64,000 bases of DNA from Nocardia goodfellowii (GTDB taxonomy: Bacteria; Actinomycetota; Actinomycetes; Mycobacteriales; Mycobacteriaceae): contig NZ_JAGGMR010000001.1 of the NCBI RefSeq assembly GCF_017875645.1, forward strand, positions 2,232,001 through 2,296,000, in the 5' to 3' direction. Shown here piece after piece: positions 39,298-48,416 of the stretch. Under the pieces are notes generated by a model that saw only the letters and a list, made by a program, of their open reading frames with translations, did not search any database and had not been told where the DNA came from. How positions within the stretch are numbered: position 1 is the stretch's first letter; every line of letters begins with the position of its first letter. The position numbers were made by a program, and so were the translations under genes.

Positions 39298-40944
39298 TTG
39301 AGCAGGTTCACCGACGAGATGTACGCGACCGCGCAGTCTTCCCAGCGGGGACTGGTGACGGGCGAGCCGAACGCGCCGAAACGCCAGACCTGGAGTGAGA
39401 TCCACCAGCTCGCCCGGCGTATGGCCGGCGGGCTGGCCGCGGCCGGGATCGGGCACGGGGACGCGGTCGGCGTGCTCGCGGGCATGCCGGTCGATATCGC
39501 CCCGGTCTGCCAGGCGATCTGGATGCGCGGCGCCTCGATCACCATGCTGCACCAGCCCACGCCGCGCACCGATCTGGTGGTGTGGGCCCGCGACACCGAG
39601 ACCGTGCTGCACATGATCGAAGCGCGGGCCGTGGTGCTCGGCGCGCCCTTCGAGGCCGCCGAAGCGATCCTGCGCGAACGCGGGATCACGGTCGTCCGCA
39701 TCGATCAGTTACCCGACGGGCCGGACACCGAGCCGCTGTCCACCGGCGAAGCCGATATCGCCCTGCAGCAGTTGACCTCCGGGTCGACCGGTGTGCCGAA
39801 GGCGGTGCAGATCACGCACGGCAACTTCTTCGTCAACGCCTACGACATGTTCAACCGCGTCAAATTCCAGCTCGATCAGGATGTGATGGTCAGTTGGCTG
39901 CCGTTGTTCCACGACATGGGCATGGTCGGATTCCTCAGTGTGCCTATGCAATTCGGCGCCGAGGTGGTCTGCGTGACGCCGATCGATTTCCTGATGCGCC
40001 CGCTGCTGTGGGCCGAGTTGATCCACAAGTATCGCGGAACGGTCACGGCGGCACCCAATTTCGCCTACTCACTGCTGGCTCGCCGTTTGAAGCAGGCCGC
40101 GGACGGCACGCTGGACCTGAGCTGCGTCCGGTACATGTGGAACGGCGCGGAGCCGGTGGATCCCGACACCATGGACGCACTCGCCGAGTCGGGTAAGCGC
40201 TTCGGGCTGAACCCGATGGCACTCACCCCGGTCTACGGCATGGCGGAAACCACACTGGCCGTGTCCATTCCGGATCCGGGCAAGGGCCAGGTGCTCGATC
40301 CCATCGACGCCGATCTGCTGGAAGCGCTCGGCAAAGCGGTGCCGGTGTCCGACGAGCACGCCCATCACGGCAATGTCCGCAGGCTCCCGACCCTGGGCTA
40401 TCTGGTCGACGGACTCGAGGGCCGCATCGTCGACTCCGAACGTCAGCCGCTGCCGACCCGTTCGGTCGGCGTCATCGAATTACGCGGCCCCGCGGTGACA
40501 TCCGGCTACGTGACGGTTGAAGGCTTCCGGCCCGCCCAGGATGCCGACGGCTGGCTCGACACCGGGGATATCGGCTACTTCACCGAAGAAGGTCTGGTGG
40601 TGGTGTGCGGCCGGATCAAGGACGTCATCATCATGGGCGGTCGGAACATCTATCCCACCGATATCGAACGCGCCGCCATGCGAGTCCCCGGCGTGCGGCC
40701 CGGCAACGCCGTCGCGGTGCGCCTGGACGCGGGGCAGAAACGCGAAAGCTTCGCTGTTGTAGTCGAATCGAACGAACACCAGAACACCGACGAGGTCAAG
40801 CGGATGGAACGCGAGATCGTGCACGAGGTGGTCTCGGAGGTCGGCGTCCGTCCCCGGACCGTCGCGGTGCTAGGGCCCGGCGCACTACCGAAGACGTCCT
40901 CCGGAAAACTGCGCCGCGCCGCCACGGCCGTGCACCTGCACTAA
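39298..40944 (+). CDS. long-chain fatty-acyl-AMP ligase (FadD-like)
   Basis: 548 residues, ANL superfamily. [12 protein letters not shown] (P-loop), [37 protein letters not shown] and [10 protein letters not shown] with the catalytic Lys. FAAL-type enzymes activate fatty acids as acyl-AMP for loading onto polyketide or lipid-making enzymes; no PKS lies nearby. TTG start with GGGAG upstream. The 3' end overlaps the DUF2461 stop by 4 nt. Confidence 0.9.
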   Translation: MSRFTDEMYATAQSSQRGLVTGEPNAPKRQTWSEIHQLARRMAGGLAAAGIGHGDAVGVLAGMPVDIAPVCQAIWMRGASITMLHQPTPRTDLVVWARDTETVLHMIEARAVVLGAPFEAAEAILRERGITVVRIDQLPDGPDTEPLSTGEADIALQQLTSGSTGVPKAVQITHGNFFVNAYDMFNRVKFQLDQDVMVSWLPLFHDMGMVGFLSVPMQFGAEVVCVTPIDFLMRPLLWAELIHKYRGTVTAAPNFAYSLLARRLKQAADGTLDLSCVRYMWNGAEPVDPDTMDALAESGKRFGLNPMALTPVYGMAETTLAVSIPDPGKGQVLDPIDADLLEALGKAVPVSDEHAHHGNVRRLPTLGYLVDGLEGRIVDSERQPLPTRSVGVIELRGPAVTSGYVTVEGFRPAQDADGWLDTGDIGYFTEEGLVVVCGRIKDVIIMGGRNIYPTDIERAAMRVPGVRPGNAVAVRLDAGQKRESFAVVVESNEHQNTDEVKRMEREIVHEVVSEVGVRPRTVAVLGPGALPKTSSGKLRRAATAVHLH

Positions 40945-41570
40945 CCGACCACCGCGTACAGCCATTCGACCAACGGCCGCAGCGTCTCCCAGGCTGCGCG
41001 GATCTCCTTCGCCGCGCGCGGGGTGTCCAGCCAGTCCGGCGCACCGAAATCTTTGCTGCAACTGATCTGCTTGTGCCGTAGCAGCTCGATGCGCGGATGG
41101 TCGGCGTCGTAGCCCTTCGGCTTGGTCTTCAGTTTTTCACCGCCGAGCGTGAAACCCGCCTCGGTGAGCCGGGCCAGGATCGCCTCCAGCTCCGAGCCGC
41201 GCACCTCGTCGTCGAGAGTGGCCCGCAGCTGGGCGAGCTGAGTGGGCGCTCCGGCATAGAAGCCGCCGGCGACGAACAGTCCGGCGGCGCCGATCTGTAC
41301 GTACCAACCGACCCCGGAAGTCAAGCTCACGACCGCGCCCTGATGATCCTTGTAGGGCGTCTTGTCTTTGGAAAACCGCACGTCGCGGTAGGGACGGAAG
41401 ATCTTCGCCGCGCCGAAGTCGGCCTCCAACTCGGCGGTCAGCGCGACCATCGGCGCGCGCACCGACTCGTCGTAGACGTGCTTGTGCGCGGTCCAGAACG
41501 TCTTGGAGTTGTCGGCTTCCAAGTCCTCGTAGAAGTCCAGTCCCGCCAGGGGGAATCCGCTGAAACCCAT
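40941..41570 (-). CDS. DUF2461 protein
   Basis: 209 residues. DUF2461 family: [44 protein letters not shown] and [14 protein letters not shown] segments ([13 protein letters not shown]). The function is unknown; no membrane segment. TAGGTT is 6 nt before the ATG, suggesting a leaderless mRNA. Confidence 0.9.
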   Translation of the reverse strand: MGFSGFPLAGLDFYEDLEADNSKTFWTAHKHVYDESVRAPMVALTAELEADFGAAKIFRPYRDVRFSKDKTPYKDHQGAVVSLTSGVGWYVQIGAAGLFVAGGFYAGAPTQLAQLRATLDDEVRGSELEAILARLTEAGFTLGGEKLKTKPKGYDADHPRIELLRHKQISCSKDFGAPDWLDTPRAAKEIRAAWETLRPLVEWLYAVVG

Positions 41571-41594
41571 ACCTCGAACCTAAAGCATGCGGTC

Positions 41595-42773
41595 TCAGTA
41601 GGTATTGCCGTCGTTGTAGTAGTCGTTCTCGATCACGCTGCCCCAGACGAAGAAGGCGAAGATCAGGCCCAGGATCAAGCCGACCGTGGCGGCGATGGCG
41701 GCCCACTTGCCCAGCGACTCGCCTTTGTTGCGACCGACCAACCCGAGCGCGATGCCCGCCGGCCCGAACAGAATCGGGCAGAAGAACAGCGCCAGTGCGG
41801 CGCAGACGAAACCGAGGATCGACAGCACCTGTGTGCCGGATTGCCGCGGCGCGCCGTAGTCGCCCTGTGGGTACTGTCCGCCCTGATACGGATACGGCTG
41901 GCCCGGCCGACCCGGATATGGGGGATAGCCACCAGTTTGCGATCCCTGTGAATACGGCTGTCCCTGTAGATACTGATGTTCCTGCGCAAAGGGCTGCCCC
42001 TGCTGCCAGGAGGGTTCCTGCTGGTAGGGCTGTCCCTGCCAGTGTTGCTGCTGTCCCTGTGCAGACTGCTCCCAGCGTTCCTGCTGGTATGGCTGGGATT
42101 GTCCCTGCCAGCTCTCGTGTTCGTATGCCTGTTGTCCCGGTGCGGACGGTCCCTGCTGCCAGGACTGTCCCTGCTGGTACGGCTGCTCCGGTGCGGCCTG
42201 CCCTTGCTGCCAGTGCTGTTCCCGCTGGTACGGCTGCTGCTCCTGGTAGGACTGACTCCGCTGCCAGGGCTGTTCCGGAGGCGGCGGATAACTTCCGGAT
42301 TGCGGCGCGAAACTCGTTGTCCGTGGATCACTCTCGCCGGTCGGATACGTTGTCCCGCTACCGGTGTCGGTCGGCTGACCCGGAGTGGAGATCGGCGACC
42401 CCGATTCCTGGGACGCGGACTCCGCTGACCACGGTTCCGCGGACGTCGACTCAGTGGACCGTTGCTCTGGGGACGCAGACTCGGCCGACCATGGTTCCGA
42501 GGAAGCCGACTCGGCCGACCCCGACTGCGGGGAAGCTGACGTGGCCGACCACGGTTCCGAGGACGCGGGCGTGGCCCACTCGGTACCGGCCGGCAGGATC
42601 ATCGTCTCCTCGGCGGGCGGTACCGTCGTTTCTCCGGGCGGGCGGAGGATCGTCGTTTCCTCCGCCGGGTTCGGCTCGGCTAGCTCTGGAGTCTCCTCGG
42701 ATTCTCGACTCGACTGCGGTGCGCTGCCGGTCCGGGGCTCCGGCGACTCGTCCGGGTTCTGCGGGTTGGTCAT
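41595..42773 (-). CDS. repeat-rich DUF4190-type membrane protein A
   Basis: 392 residues in three zones. An acidic Glu/Pro/Thr start (about 1-65); a Ser/Glu/Trp repeat zone (about 66-125, SAESASSEPWS units); a Gln/Tyr/Pro-rich zone (about 155-305, QPYQQGQSWQQG-like units); and two C-terminal membrane helices (SILGFVCAALALFF and WAAIAATVGLILGLIFAF) of the DUF4190 type with NKGESLGKWAAIA between. The long low-complexity part would face the cytosol or cell surface. Function unknown. Length may vary between strains because of the repeats. Confidence 0.85.
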   Translation of the reverse strand: MTNPQNPDESPEPRTGSAPQSSRESEETPELAEPNPAEETTILRPPGETTVPPAEETMILPAGTEWATPASSEPWSATSASPQSGSAESASSEPWSAESASPEQRSTESTSAEPWSAESASQESGSPISTPGQPTDTGSGTTYPTGESDPRTTSFAPQSGSYPPPPEQPWQRSQSYQEQQPYQREQHWQQGQAAPEQPYQQGQSWQQGPSAPGQQAYEHESWQGQSQPYQQERWEQSAQGQQQHWQGQPYQQEPSWQQGQPFAQEHQYLQGQPYSQGSQTGGYPPYPGRPGQPYPYQGGQYPQGDYGAPRQSGTQVLSILGFVCAALALFFCPILFGPAGIALGLVGRNKGESLGKWAAIAATVGLILGLIFAFFVWGSVIENDYYNDGNTY

Positions 42774-42861
42774 AGCGCTTCTCCTCGTCGAAGTACGGGT
42801 CAGCTGCCGAGTACCACTTCAGAACAAAGTCACTATGCGCGATCGCTATATGTCGGAATCT

Positions 42862-43122
42862 TTACAGATCCGAATCGGCGACGATATCTATCGCCGCCAC
42901 TTCGGCGGGTCGCTCGTCCGCGCGCCGGGCTTCGGCGGTGCGGTCGCCGCGGTGCCACTCCTGCTGCAGTTCCTCGCGGATGCCGAGCCGGCCGTCGGCC
43001 TCGTTCTCGCGGTTGTGCAGCCGCCGATGCTCGGGCGGATCCTCGATATTGCGCTGGTAGGCGCGGATCTCATCGGCCTGGTCGTCGTCACCCATGTCCT
43101 GGTCGAGCCGTTCGCTGTTCAT
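42862..43122 (-). CDS. small charged hypothetical protein
   Basis: 86 residues, very rich in Asp, Glu and Arg (RNIEDPPEHRRLHNREN) and without hydrophobic segments. AAGGGA precedes the ATG at a plausible distance. It lies between the two DUF4190-type genes in the same direction. I do not recognise a family; a chance frame cannot be excluded. If it is not real, 42774-43205 would be an empty region of about 430 nt. Confidence 0.5.
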   Translation of the reverse strand: MNSERLDQDMGDDDQADEIRAYQRNIEDPPEHRRLHNRENEADGRLGIREELQQEWHRGDRTAEARRADERPAEVAAIDIVADSDL

Positions 43123-43205
43123 GCGCGCGTCCCTTCGCCGGGGGTTCAGTACACGCCACCGAGCCTAGTCGCGCCCGAGTGCGGTATCGAGGACGACGCG
43201 GGCGC

Positions 43206-43877
43206 TCAGGGCGATGTCGAGTTGAGCGCGGCGACGCCGATCAGGATCAGCACCAGCGCGAGCGCGACGGAGAAGCCGTTGGCGATCGCGGCCCATTTGC
43301 CCAACTGCTCGCCCTTGGCGTGGCCGACAATGCCGAGAATGACGCCCGCCGGTCCGGTCGCGATCATCGGAAGTCCGCAGAGGACGAGGATGGAGAACAC
43401 CGACGCCGCGAGGCAGGCGAAGCTGATGATCGACCAGATCGGTGTCTGAGAGGGCTGCCCGTACGGCGGCGGATAGGGCGTGGCGTACGGCTGCTGGGGA
43501 TAGCCCGGCTGCTGGTATTGCTGCGGGTAGGGCTGCTGACCGTAGGCCGGATAGGCGGGCGGGGCCGGCGGCGGAAAACCGGGATAGGGCTGCGGACTGA
43601 CCGGTTGCGCCCCAGGCGGGGTATACGCGCCGGGGGCGGGCTGCTCCGGCTGCCACACCTGGGTCGGGTCCACCTGGCCGGGCTGCGACACCCGGGTCGG
43701 GTCCACCTGGCCGGGCTGCGACACCCGGGTCGGGTCCACCTGGCCGGGCTGCCACACCTGGGTCGGATCCGCCTGGCCGGGCTGCCACACCTGGGTTGGA
43801 TCCGCCTGGGACGAGTCCTGCGGCTGCTTCGCCTTCCAGAGATCGACCGGCTGCTGCGGATCGTGCGGCGTGCTCAT
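43206..43877 (-). CDS. repeat-rich DUF4190-type membrane protein B
   Basis: 223 residues. An 11-residue repeat (DPTQVWQPGQ plus A/V) occurs five times at about 24-78, followed by a Pro/Tyr/Gln zone (about 80-150) and two membrane helices (IISFACLAASVFSILVLCGL and FSVALALVLILIGVAAL) with HAKGEQLGKWAAIANG between. It shares the membrane domain with the protein at 41595-42773, so the two are paralogues with different N-terminal repeats. Function unknown. Confidence 0.86.
   Translation of the reverse strand: MSTPHDPQQPVDLWKAKQPQDSSQADPTQVWQPGQADPTQVWQPGQVDPTRVSQPGQVDPTRVSQPGQVDPTQVWQPEQPAPGAYTPPGAQPVSPQPYPGFPPPAPPAYPAYGQQPYPQQYQQPGYPQQPYATPYPPPYGQPSQTPIWSIISFACLAASVFSILVLCGLPMIATGPAGVILGIVGHAKGEQLGKWAAIANGFSVALALVLILIGVAALNSTSP
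43649..43810 (-). repeat. 33-bp in-frame tandem repeat in DUF4190 protein B
   Basis: About five 33-bp units, some almost identical, coding for the 11-residue DPT(Q/R)V-type repeat. Two inner units (DPTRVSQPGQ) are identical, suggesting recent duplication. Confidence 0.85.
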
Positions 43878-43942
43878 CTGAGTTCCCCTCCCGGTGTGAA
43901 TCGCCCACCATACTCACACGTCGGCACCGGCTGGGCAAACGA

Positions 43943-43975
43943 CGAACGGCCCGGACGACGAGTCCGGGCCGTTCG
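43943..43975 (-). terminator. strong hairpin terminator after prs
   Basis: A 14-bp perfect stem (CGAACGGCCCGGAC with its complement) and a 5-nt loop, 9 nt beyond the prs stop. It has no long T-run, as usual for actinobacterial terminators. It separates prs from the DUF4190 gene B. Confidence 0.8.
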
Positions 43976-43984
43976 CGGGATATG

Positions 43985-44965
43985 TCAGGCGTTGCCGTTG
44001 AAAAGCCCCGTCACCGAACCGTTTTCGAAGACCTCACGGATGGTGCGAGCCAGCAGCGGCGCGATGGACAGCACCGTCAGCTGCGGGAACTTCTTGTCCT
44101 CGGTGATCGGCAGCGTGTTGGTGACCACGACTTCCTTGGCGCCGCAGCTGGACAGCCGCTCGGCGGCCGGGGCGCTGAGCACACCGTGGGTGGCGGCGAT
44201 GACGACGTCGACCGCGCCCGCCTCCTTGAGCACCTTCACCGCGCCGGCGATGGTGCCGCCGGTGTCGATCATGTCGTCGATCAGGATGCAGGTGCGGCCC
44301 TCGACGTCACCGACCACACGGTTGGCCACGACCTGGTTCGGCACCAGCGGGTCACGCGTCTTGTGGATGAAGGCCATCGGAGCGTCGGCGAGGTTGTTCG
44401 CCCACTTCTCGGCGACCTTCACGCGGCCGGCGTCGGGGGAGACGACGGTGACGTTCTCCAGCGGGTAGTTGTTGCGGATGTACTCCACCAGCTGCACCTG
44501 CGCGTGCATGTGATCGACGGGGCCGTCGAAGAAGCCCTGGATCTGGTCGGTGTGCAGGTCGACGGTGATGATGCGGTCCGCGCCGGCGGTCTTGAGCAGG
44601 TCGGCGACCAGGCGGGCGGAGATGGGCTCGCGGCCGCGATGCTTCTTGTCCTGGCGGGCGTAGGGGTAGAACGGGAGAACGGCGGTGATGCGCTTGGCCG
44701 AACCGCGCTTGAGCGCGTCGATCATGATCAGCTGTTCCATCAGCCACTGGTTCAGCGGCGCCGGGAAGCTCTGCAGCACAAAGGCGTCGGAGCCACGCAC
44801 GGATTCCTCGAAGCGCACGAAGATCTCACCGTTGGCGAAATCGCGGGCGGTCTGCGGAGTGACGTGGACGTCGAGTTCCTTGGCGACCTGCTCGGCCAGC
44901 TCAGGATGGGCGCGTCCCGAGAAGAGCATGAGGTTCTTCTGGTTGTCGATCCATGACGCGGTCAC
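43985..44965 (-). CDS. prs: ribose-phosphate pyrophosphokinase
   Basis: 326 residues. Makes PRPP from ribose 5-phosphate and ATP, feeding nucleotides, His, Trp, NAD and, in these bacteria, decaprenyl-phosphoryl-arabinose for the cell wall. Motifs: [43 protein letters not shown] and [13 protein letters not shown] (PRPP loop). It overlaps glmU by 4 nt (ATGA), so the two are co-translated. Confidence 0.97.
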   Translation of the reverse strand: MTASWIDNQKNLMLFSGRAHPELAEQVAKELDVHVTPQTARDFANGEIFVRFEESVRGSDAFVLQSFPAPLNQWLMEQLIMIDALKRGSAKRITAVLPFYPYARQDKKHRGREPISARLVADLLKTAGADRIITVDLHTDQIQGFFDGPVDHMHAQVQLVEYIRNNYPLENVTVVSPDAGRVKVAEKWANNLADAPMAFIHKTRDPLVPNQVVANRVVGDVEGRTCILIDDMIDTGGTIAGAVKVLKEAGAVDVVIAATHGVLSAPAAERLSSCGAKEVVVTNTLPITEDKKFPQLTVLSIAPLLARTIREVFENGSVTGLFNGNA

Positions 44966-46455
44966 TGCTGTTTGCCATCCTTTTGCTCAATTGCCTTGCT
45001 CGACATCTCGTTGGCCGCCGAGATCGCAGCCTCCGCCGCACGCGCCGCATCCGTCCCGGGACGGTTCCGCTGCACCCAGCCCTCGATATTCTTCTGCGCC
45101 CCGCCGGATACCGCCAGAGCCCCCGGAGGAACGCTTCTGCGCAGTACAGTACCCGCCCCCGTATAGGCGCCGTCACCCACCGTCACCGGCGCGATGAACA
45201 TGGTGTCGCTGCCCGTACGTACGTGCGAGCCGACCACGGTGTGATGCTTTTTCACGCCGTCGTAATTGACGAACACGCTCGAAGCGCCGATGTTGCTGTG
45301 CTCGCCGATGGTGGCGTCGCCGACGTAGGTGAGGTGCGGCACCTTGGAGTGGGCGCCGATGGTGGCGTTCTTGGTCTCGACGAACGCGCCGAGCTTGCCG
45401 GATTCGCCGACCACGGTGCCGGGACGTAGGTAGCTGAACGGGCCGATGGTGGCGCCCGGCCCGATCGAGGCCTGCTCGCCGTGCGTGCGAATCACTTTCG
45501 CGCCGTCTCCGACCAGTACGTCGGTCAGCGTGGAGTCCGGCCCGACCTCGGCGTCTTCGCCGATGACGGTGGTGCCGAGCAACTGCACGCCGGGCTTGAG
45601 TACGGCGTCGCGGCCGATGCGCACGGCCGCGTCCACCCAGGTGGAGGACGGATCCATGATGGTGACCCCGGCGCGCATATGGCGTTCCAGGATGTAGCGG
45701 TTCAGGGTGCGCGCCGCCTCGGAGAGCTGCACGCGATCGTTGACGCCGGTGACCTTCGCCGCGTCGACCAGTCGCGCGCCGTGCACCGGATGACCGGCCT
45801 CGCGAGCCAGCTTCAGCACATCGGTGAGGTAGAGCTCGTGCTGGGCGTTGGCGGTGGACAACCGGCCGACCATGGTGCGCAGCACCGCGGCGTCGAAGAC
45901 GTATACGCCCGAGTTCACCTCGGTGATCGCGGCCTGCTCGGGGCTGGCGTCGGCGTGCTCGACGATCTCGGACACCTGACCCTGGGCGTCCCGGACGATG
46001 CGGCCGTAGCCGTTCGGGTCGTCCGGTACGAAGGTCAGCACGGTGACCGCGGATCGTTCGGGGTAGCTGCGGTGCTCGTCGAGCAGCGCGGACAGAGTGT
46101 GCCCGTCCAGCAGCGGCACATCGGCCGAGGTGACCAGCAGGTCGCCGTCGAAGCCGGGTGGCAGCGCCGTCAGCGCGCACTGCACCGCGTGCCCGGTGCC
46201 CAATTGTTTTTCCTGCAGCGCCGGGATGATCTCGCGGCCCATGATCTCGGCTTCGGCGGTCATCGCGGCGCCGACCTGTTCGCGGTCGTGGCCCACCACG
46301 GTGATGAGGAAGGCGGGGTCGATCTCGTTCGCCGCATGGAGCGCGTGCGCGAGCATGCTCCGACCGGCCAGCGAATGCAGCACTTTAGGGGTCTTCGACC
46401 GCATTCGCGTCCCGGCTCCGGCTGCGAGAACGACGACGGCGGTCTGCTGTGGCAT
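44962..46455 (-). CDS. glmU: bifunctional GlmU uridylyl/acetyltransferase
   Basis: 497 residues. Makes UDP-GlcNAc from GlcN-1-P. N-terminal uridylyltransferase ([20 protein letters not shown]), linker, and C-terminal left-handed beta-helix acetyltransferase with hexapeptide repeats, ending in an Ala/Glu-rich tail. ATG 46455 has GGGAGA upstream; a longer frame to 46479 is less likely. Same order as Rv1018c-Rv1017c. Confidence 0.97.
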   Translation of the reverse strand: MPQQTAVVVLAAGAGTRMRSKTPKVLHSLAGRSMLAHALHAANEIDPAFLITVVGHDREQVGAAMTAEAEIMGREIIPALQEKQLGTGHAVQCALTALPPGFDGDLLVTSADVPLLDGHTLSALLDEHRSYPERSAVTVLTFVPDDPNGYGRIVRDAQGQVSEIVEHADASPEQAAITEVNSGVYVFDAAVLRTMVGRLSTANAQHELYLTDVLKLAREAGHPVHGARLVDAAKVTGVNDRVQLSEAARTLNRYILERHMRAGVTIMDPSSTWVDAAVRIGRDAVLKPGVQLLGTTVIGEDAEVGPDSTLTDVLVGDGAKVIRTHGEQASIGPGATIGPFSYLRPGTVVGESGKLGAFVETKNATIGAHSKVPHLTYVGDATIGEHSNIGASSVFVNYDGVKKHHTVVGSHVRTGSDTMFIAPVTVGDGAYTGAGTVLRRSVPPGALAVSGGAQKNIEGWVQRNRPGTDAARAAEAAISAANEMSSKAIEQKDGKQQ

Positions 46456-46535
46456 GAATCTCCCTCGGCTGCCTGTCATCGTGCATGGCGGCGATAGGCC
46501 TTCTCGGCTTCGAAAGCGCTCGTGCCGCCGATGTG

Positions 46536-46606
46536 CTCCGCCGCCAGGACTCGAACCTGAACTATCTGAACCAAAATCAGAGGTGCTGCCATTACACTAC
46601 GGCGGA
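46536..46606 (-). tRNA. tRNA-Gln (UUG anticodon)
   Basis: 71 nt. The acceptor stem TCCGCCG/CGGCGGA pairs fully; anticodon stem TCTGA/TCAGA with loop TTTTGGT gives anticodon TTG; the T-arm holds TTCGAGT. The 3' CCA is not encoded. It reads towards glmU, 81 nt away. Confidence 0.95.
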
Positions 46607-46781
46607 TTGCCACACCGGCGGATCAACACAGAACCCGCCGCTGTGCCAGCGGCACGGGAAAGATCCTCGCATACTAGTCCGCCTCCTCGCGAATCTTGCG
46701 GGGGCCGGGGGTTGGGCGCGTGACGGAGCTGTCTGGAACAGTTGTCGTCGGCAGTGCTGGTCATAGCCGAGGAGGCACGAG

Positions 46782-47459
46782 GTGACTTCGGGTGAGCCGC
46801 ATCGGGTAGCCCGTCCGCGGATGACGGGGACCCAACGACGGCAGCAGTTGATCGAGATCGGACGCGCGCTGTTCGCCGAGCGCGGGTACGAGGCGACCTC
46901 CATCGAGGAGATCGCGCAACGCGCGCAGGTGTCGAAACCTGTGGTGTACGAACACTTCGGCGGTAAGGAAGGCCTCTACGCGGTCGTCGTGGACCGCGAG
47001 ATGTCGATGCTGCTGGACATGATCACCTCGTCGCTGACGCACCATCGGTCCCGGGTGCGGCTGGAGCGGGTTGCGCTGGCGCTGCTGACCTACATCGAGG
47101 ACCGCACCGACGGATTCCGAATCCTGGTGCGGGATCAACCCGTAGCGACCGACGACGGTCGTTACTCCAGTCTGCTCAACGAGGCGACCAACCAGGTGGC
47201 GCATATCCTGGCCGGTGATTTCGAGCGCCGCGAGTTCGACACCAGTCTCGCCACGCTCTACGCGCAGGCGCTGGTCGGGATGGTTTCGACGGCCGCGACC
47301 TGGTGGCTGGATGTGCGTACACCCTCGAAAGAGGTTGTGGCGGCACACCTGGTGAACCTGTGCTGGAACGGATTGAGCCACCTCGAGGCGGCGCCGAAGC
47401 TGAGTTCGCAGGCCCAGGTGGCGATCAGCGGAGTGGAGCTAACCGGCTCGGCTGAGTGA
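46782..47459 (+). CDS. TetR-family regulator (Rv1019-like)
   Basis: 225 residues. HTH: RRQQLIEIGRALFAERGYEATS, then IEEIAQRAQVSKPVVYEHFGGKE; the C-terminal domain is of the TetR_C type with WWLDVRTPSKEVVAAHLV. GTG start with GGAGG about 9 nt upstream. It lies between glmU and mfd as Rv1019 does, which is reported as autoregulatory and linked to neighbouring genes. The ligand is unknown. Confidence 0.9.
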   Translation: MTSGEPHRVARPRMTGTQRRQQLIEIGRALFAERGYEATSIEEIAQRAQVSKPVVYEHFGGKEGLYAVVVDREMSMLLDMITSSLTHHRSRVRLERVALALLTYIEDRTDGFRILVRDQPVATDDGRYSSLLNEATNQVAHILAGDFERREFDTSLATLYAQALVGMVSTAATWWLDVRTPSKEVVAAHLVNLCWNGLSHLEAAPKLSSQAQVAISGVELTGSAE

Positions 47460-47473
47460 CCCGGTATGTTAAC

Positions 47474-47517
47474 CAGCGAATTGCGCTGCGCCCCCTGGGG
47501 AATGCTCGAATTCGCTG
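47474..47517. terminator. inverted repeat between the two TetR genes
   Basis: CAGCGAATT (47474-47482) and AATTCGCTG (47509-47517) are perfect 9-bp arms around a GC-rich loop, 14 nt after the first TetR stop. It may end that gene or serve as an operator for the next. Confidence 0.45.
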
Positions 47518-47573
47518 TCGCACGCCCACCTGGTGGTACGGTTCACCCATCCTCTGGGTGCTGTTCGAGCGGT

Positions 47574-47609
47574 ATGTCGGTCTAATTCGGGATGTCGGTC
47601 TACTTCAGG
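47574..47609 (+). repeat. two 18-bp direct repeats upstream of the ScbR-like gene
   Basis: ATGTCGGTCTAATTCGGG (47574-47591) and ATGTCGGTCTACTTCAGG (47592-47609) follow each other, 16 of 18 identical, 33 nt before the start codon. They may be binding sites of the ScbR-like regulator or of an activator; the sequence does not match the streptomycete butyrolactone operator closely. Confidence 0.5.
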
Positions 47610-47641
47610 ATGGCTGGTTTTAGGGATGACAGGCGGATCTG

Positions 47642-48289
47642 ATGGCTAGGCAAGCGCGCGCGGAGATCACCCGCGACTCCGTCCTTGCGGGCGCTGCCGA
47701 TGTCTTTCTGCGCTTGGGCTACGCCAACGCGAGCCTCAGCGAGATCATCGCGCAGTCCAATGTGACCAAGGGCGCCTTGTACTTTCACTTCGGCTCGAAG
47801 GAAGAGCTAGCGCGCGCCGTGGTGGATCAGGGCAACGAGCGACTGGTCAGCTCGTGCCAGGGCTTCTTCGATCCGCGCGTACCGGCGCTGGAGGCGTGCA
47901 TCGGCATCACCTACGTGGTGGCCGATCTATCGATGAACGATCCGATGGTCGGCGCCATGCTGAAGCTGACCCATCAGATCGGCGACTACCGCGGGGCGCA
48001 GGGCGACAATATCGCCAAGACCTGGGGTGACACCTACCGTTTGCTCGCGGAGCGGGCGATCGCCCAGGGCGATCTGGAGCCGGAGCTGGATCCGGACGTG
48101 GTGGGCCTGCTGTTGCAGGAGGTCACGGCGGGCGTGCACATCGTGGCGGTCGGCACCGAGAGCATCGATCAGATGGCCTCACGCATGGAGCGGGCCTGGT
48201 ATTTCCTGCTGCCGTCCCTCGTGCCGGGTGAAAAGCTCTCCTACTTCAGGGAATTCGCGGCGCGCCGACTGCGCCGGTACGTGCCCTAG
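47642..48289 (+). CDS. ScbR/ArpA-like TetR regulator
   Basis: 215 residues. The N-terminus (MARQARAEITRDSVLAGAAD, then VTKGALYFHFGSKEELARAVV) resembles gamma-butyrolactone receptor proteins, with a full-length ligand domain. Such regulators control secondary metabolism or stress in streptomycetes, but pseudo-receptors without known ligand are frequent. No butyrolactone synthase (AfsA-type) gene is in the window. mfd starts 127 nt downstream on the same strand. Confidence 0.85.
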   Translation: MARQARAEITRDSVLAGAADVFLRLGYANASLSEIIAQSNVTKGALYFHFGSKEELARAVVDQGNERLVSSCQGFFDPRVPALEACIGITYVVADLSMNDPMVGAMLKLTHQIGDYRGAQGDNIAKTWGDTYRLLAERAIAQGDLEPELDPDVVGLLLQEVTAGVHIVAVGTESIDQMASRMERAWYFLLPSLVPGEKLSYFREFAARRLRRYVP

Positions 48290-48416
48290 TTTCGGCCTCC
48301 CTGCCGTCGTCCCGGTCGGCAACGCGCCGGGGCGACGGTGGCGATCCGGCTGTCGTAGGCGGTGACTAGACTCGGTTGGCCGTTCCGGAAAGCCCGCCTG
48401 AGCTCAGGAGTCGTTG

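Noticed and set aside
43649..43810. Regular 33-bp repeats considered as a CRISPR array
   Set aside because: Units are contiguous, without spacers, in frame, and code for an 11-residue protein repeat.
46729..46741. CTGT-N5-ACAG as operator of the Rv1019-like TetR
   Set aside because: Four-base arms occur by chance too often in this sequence.
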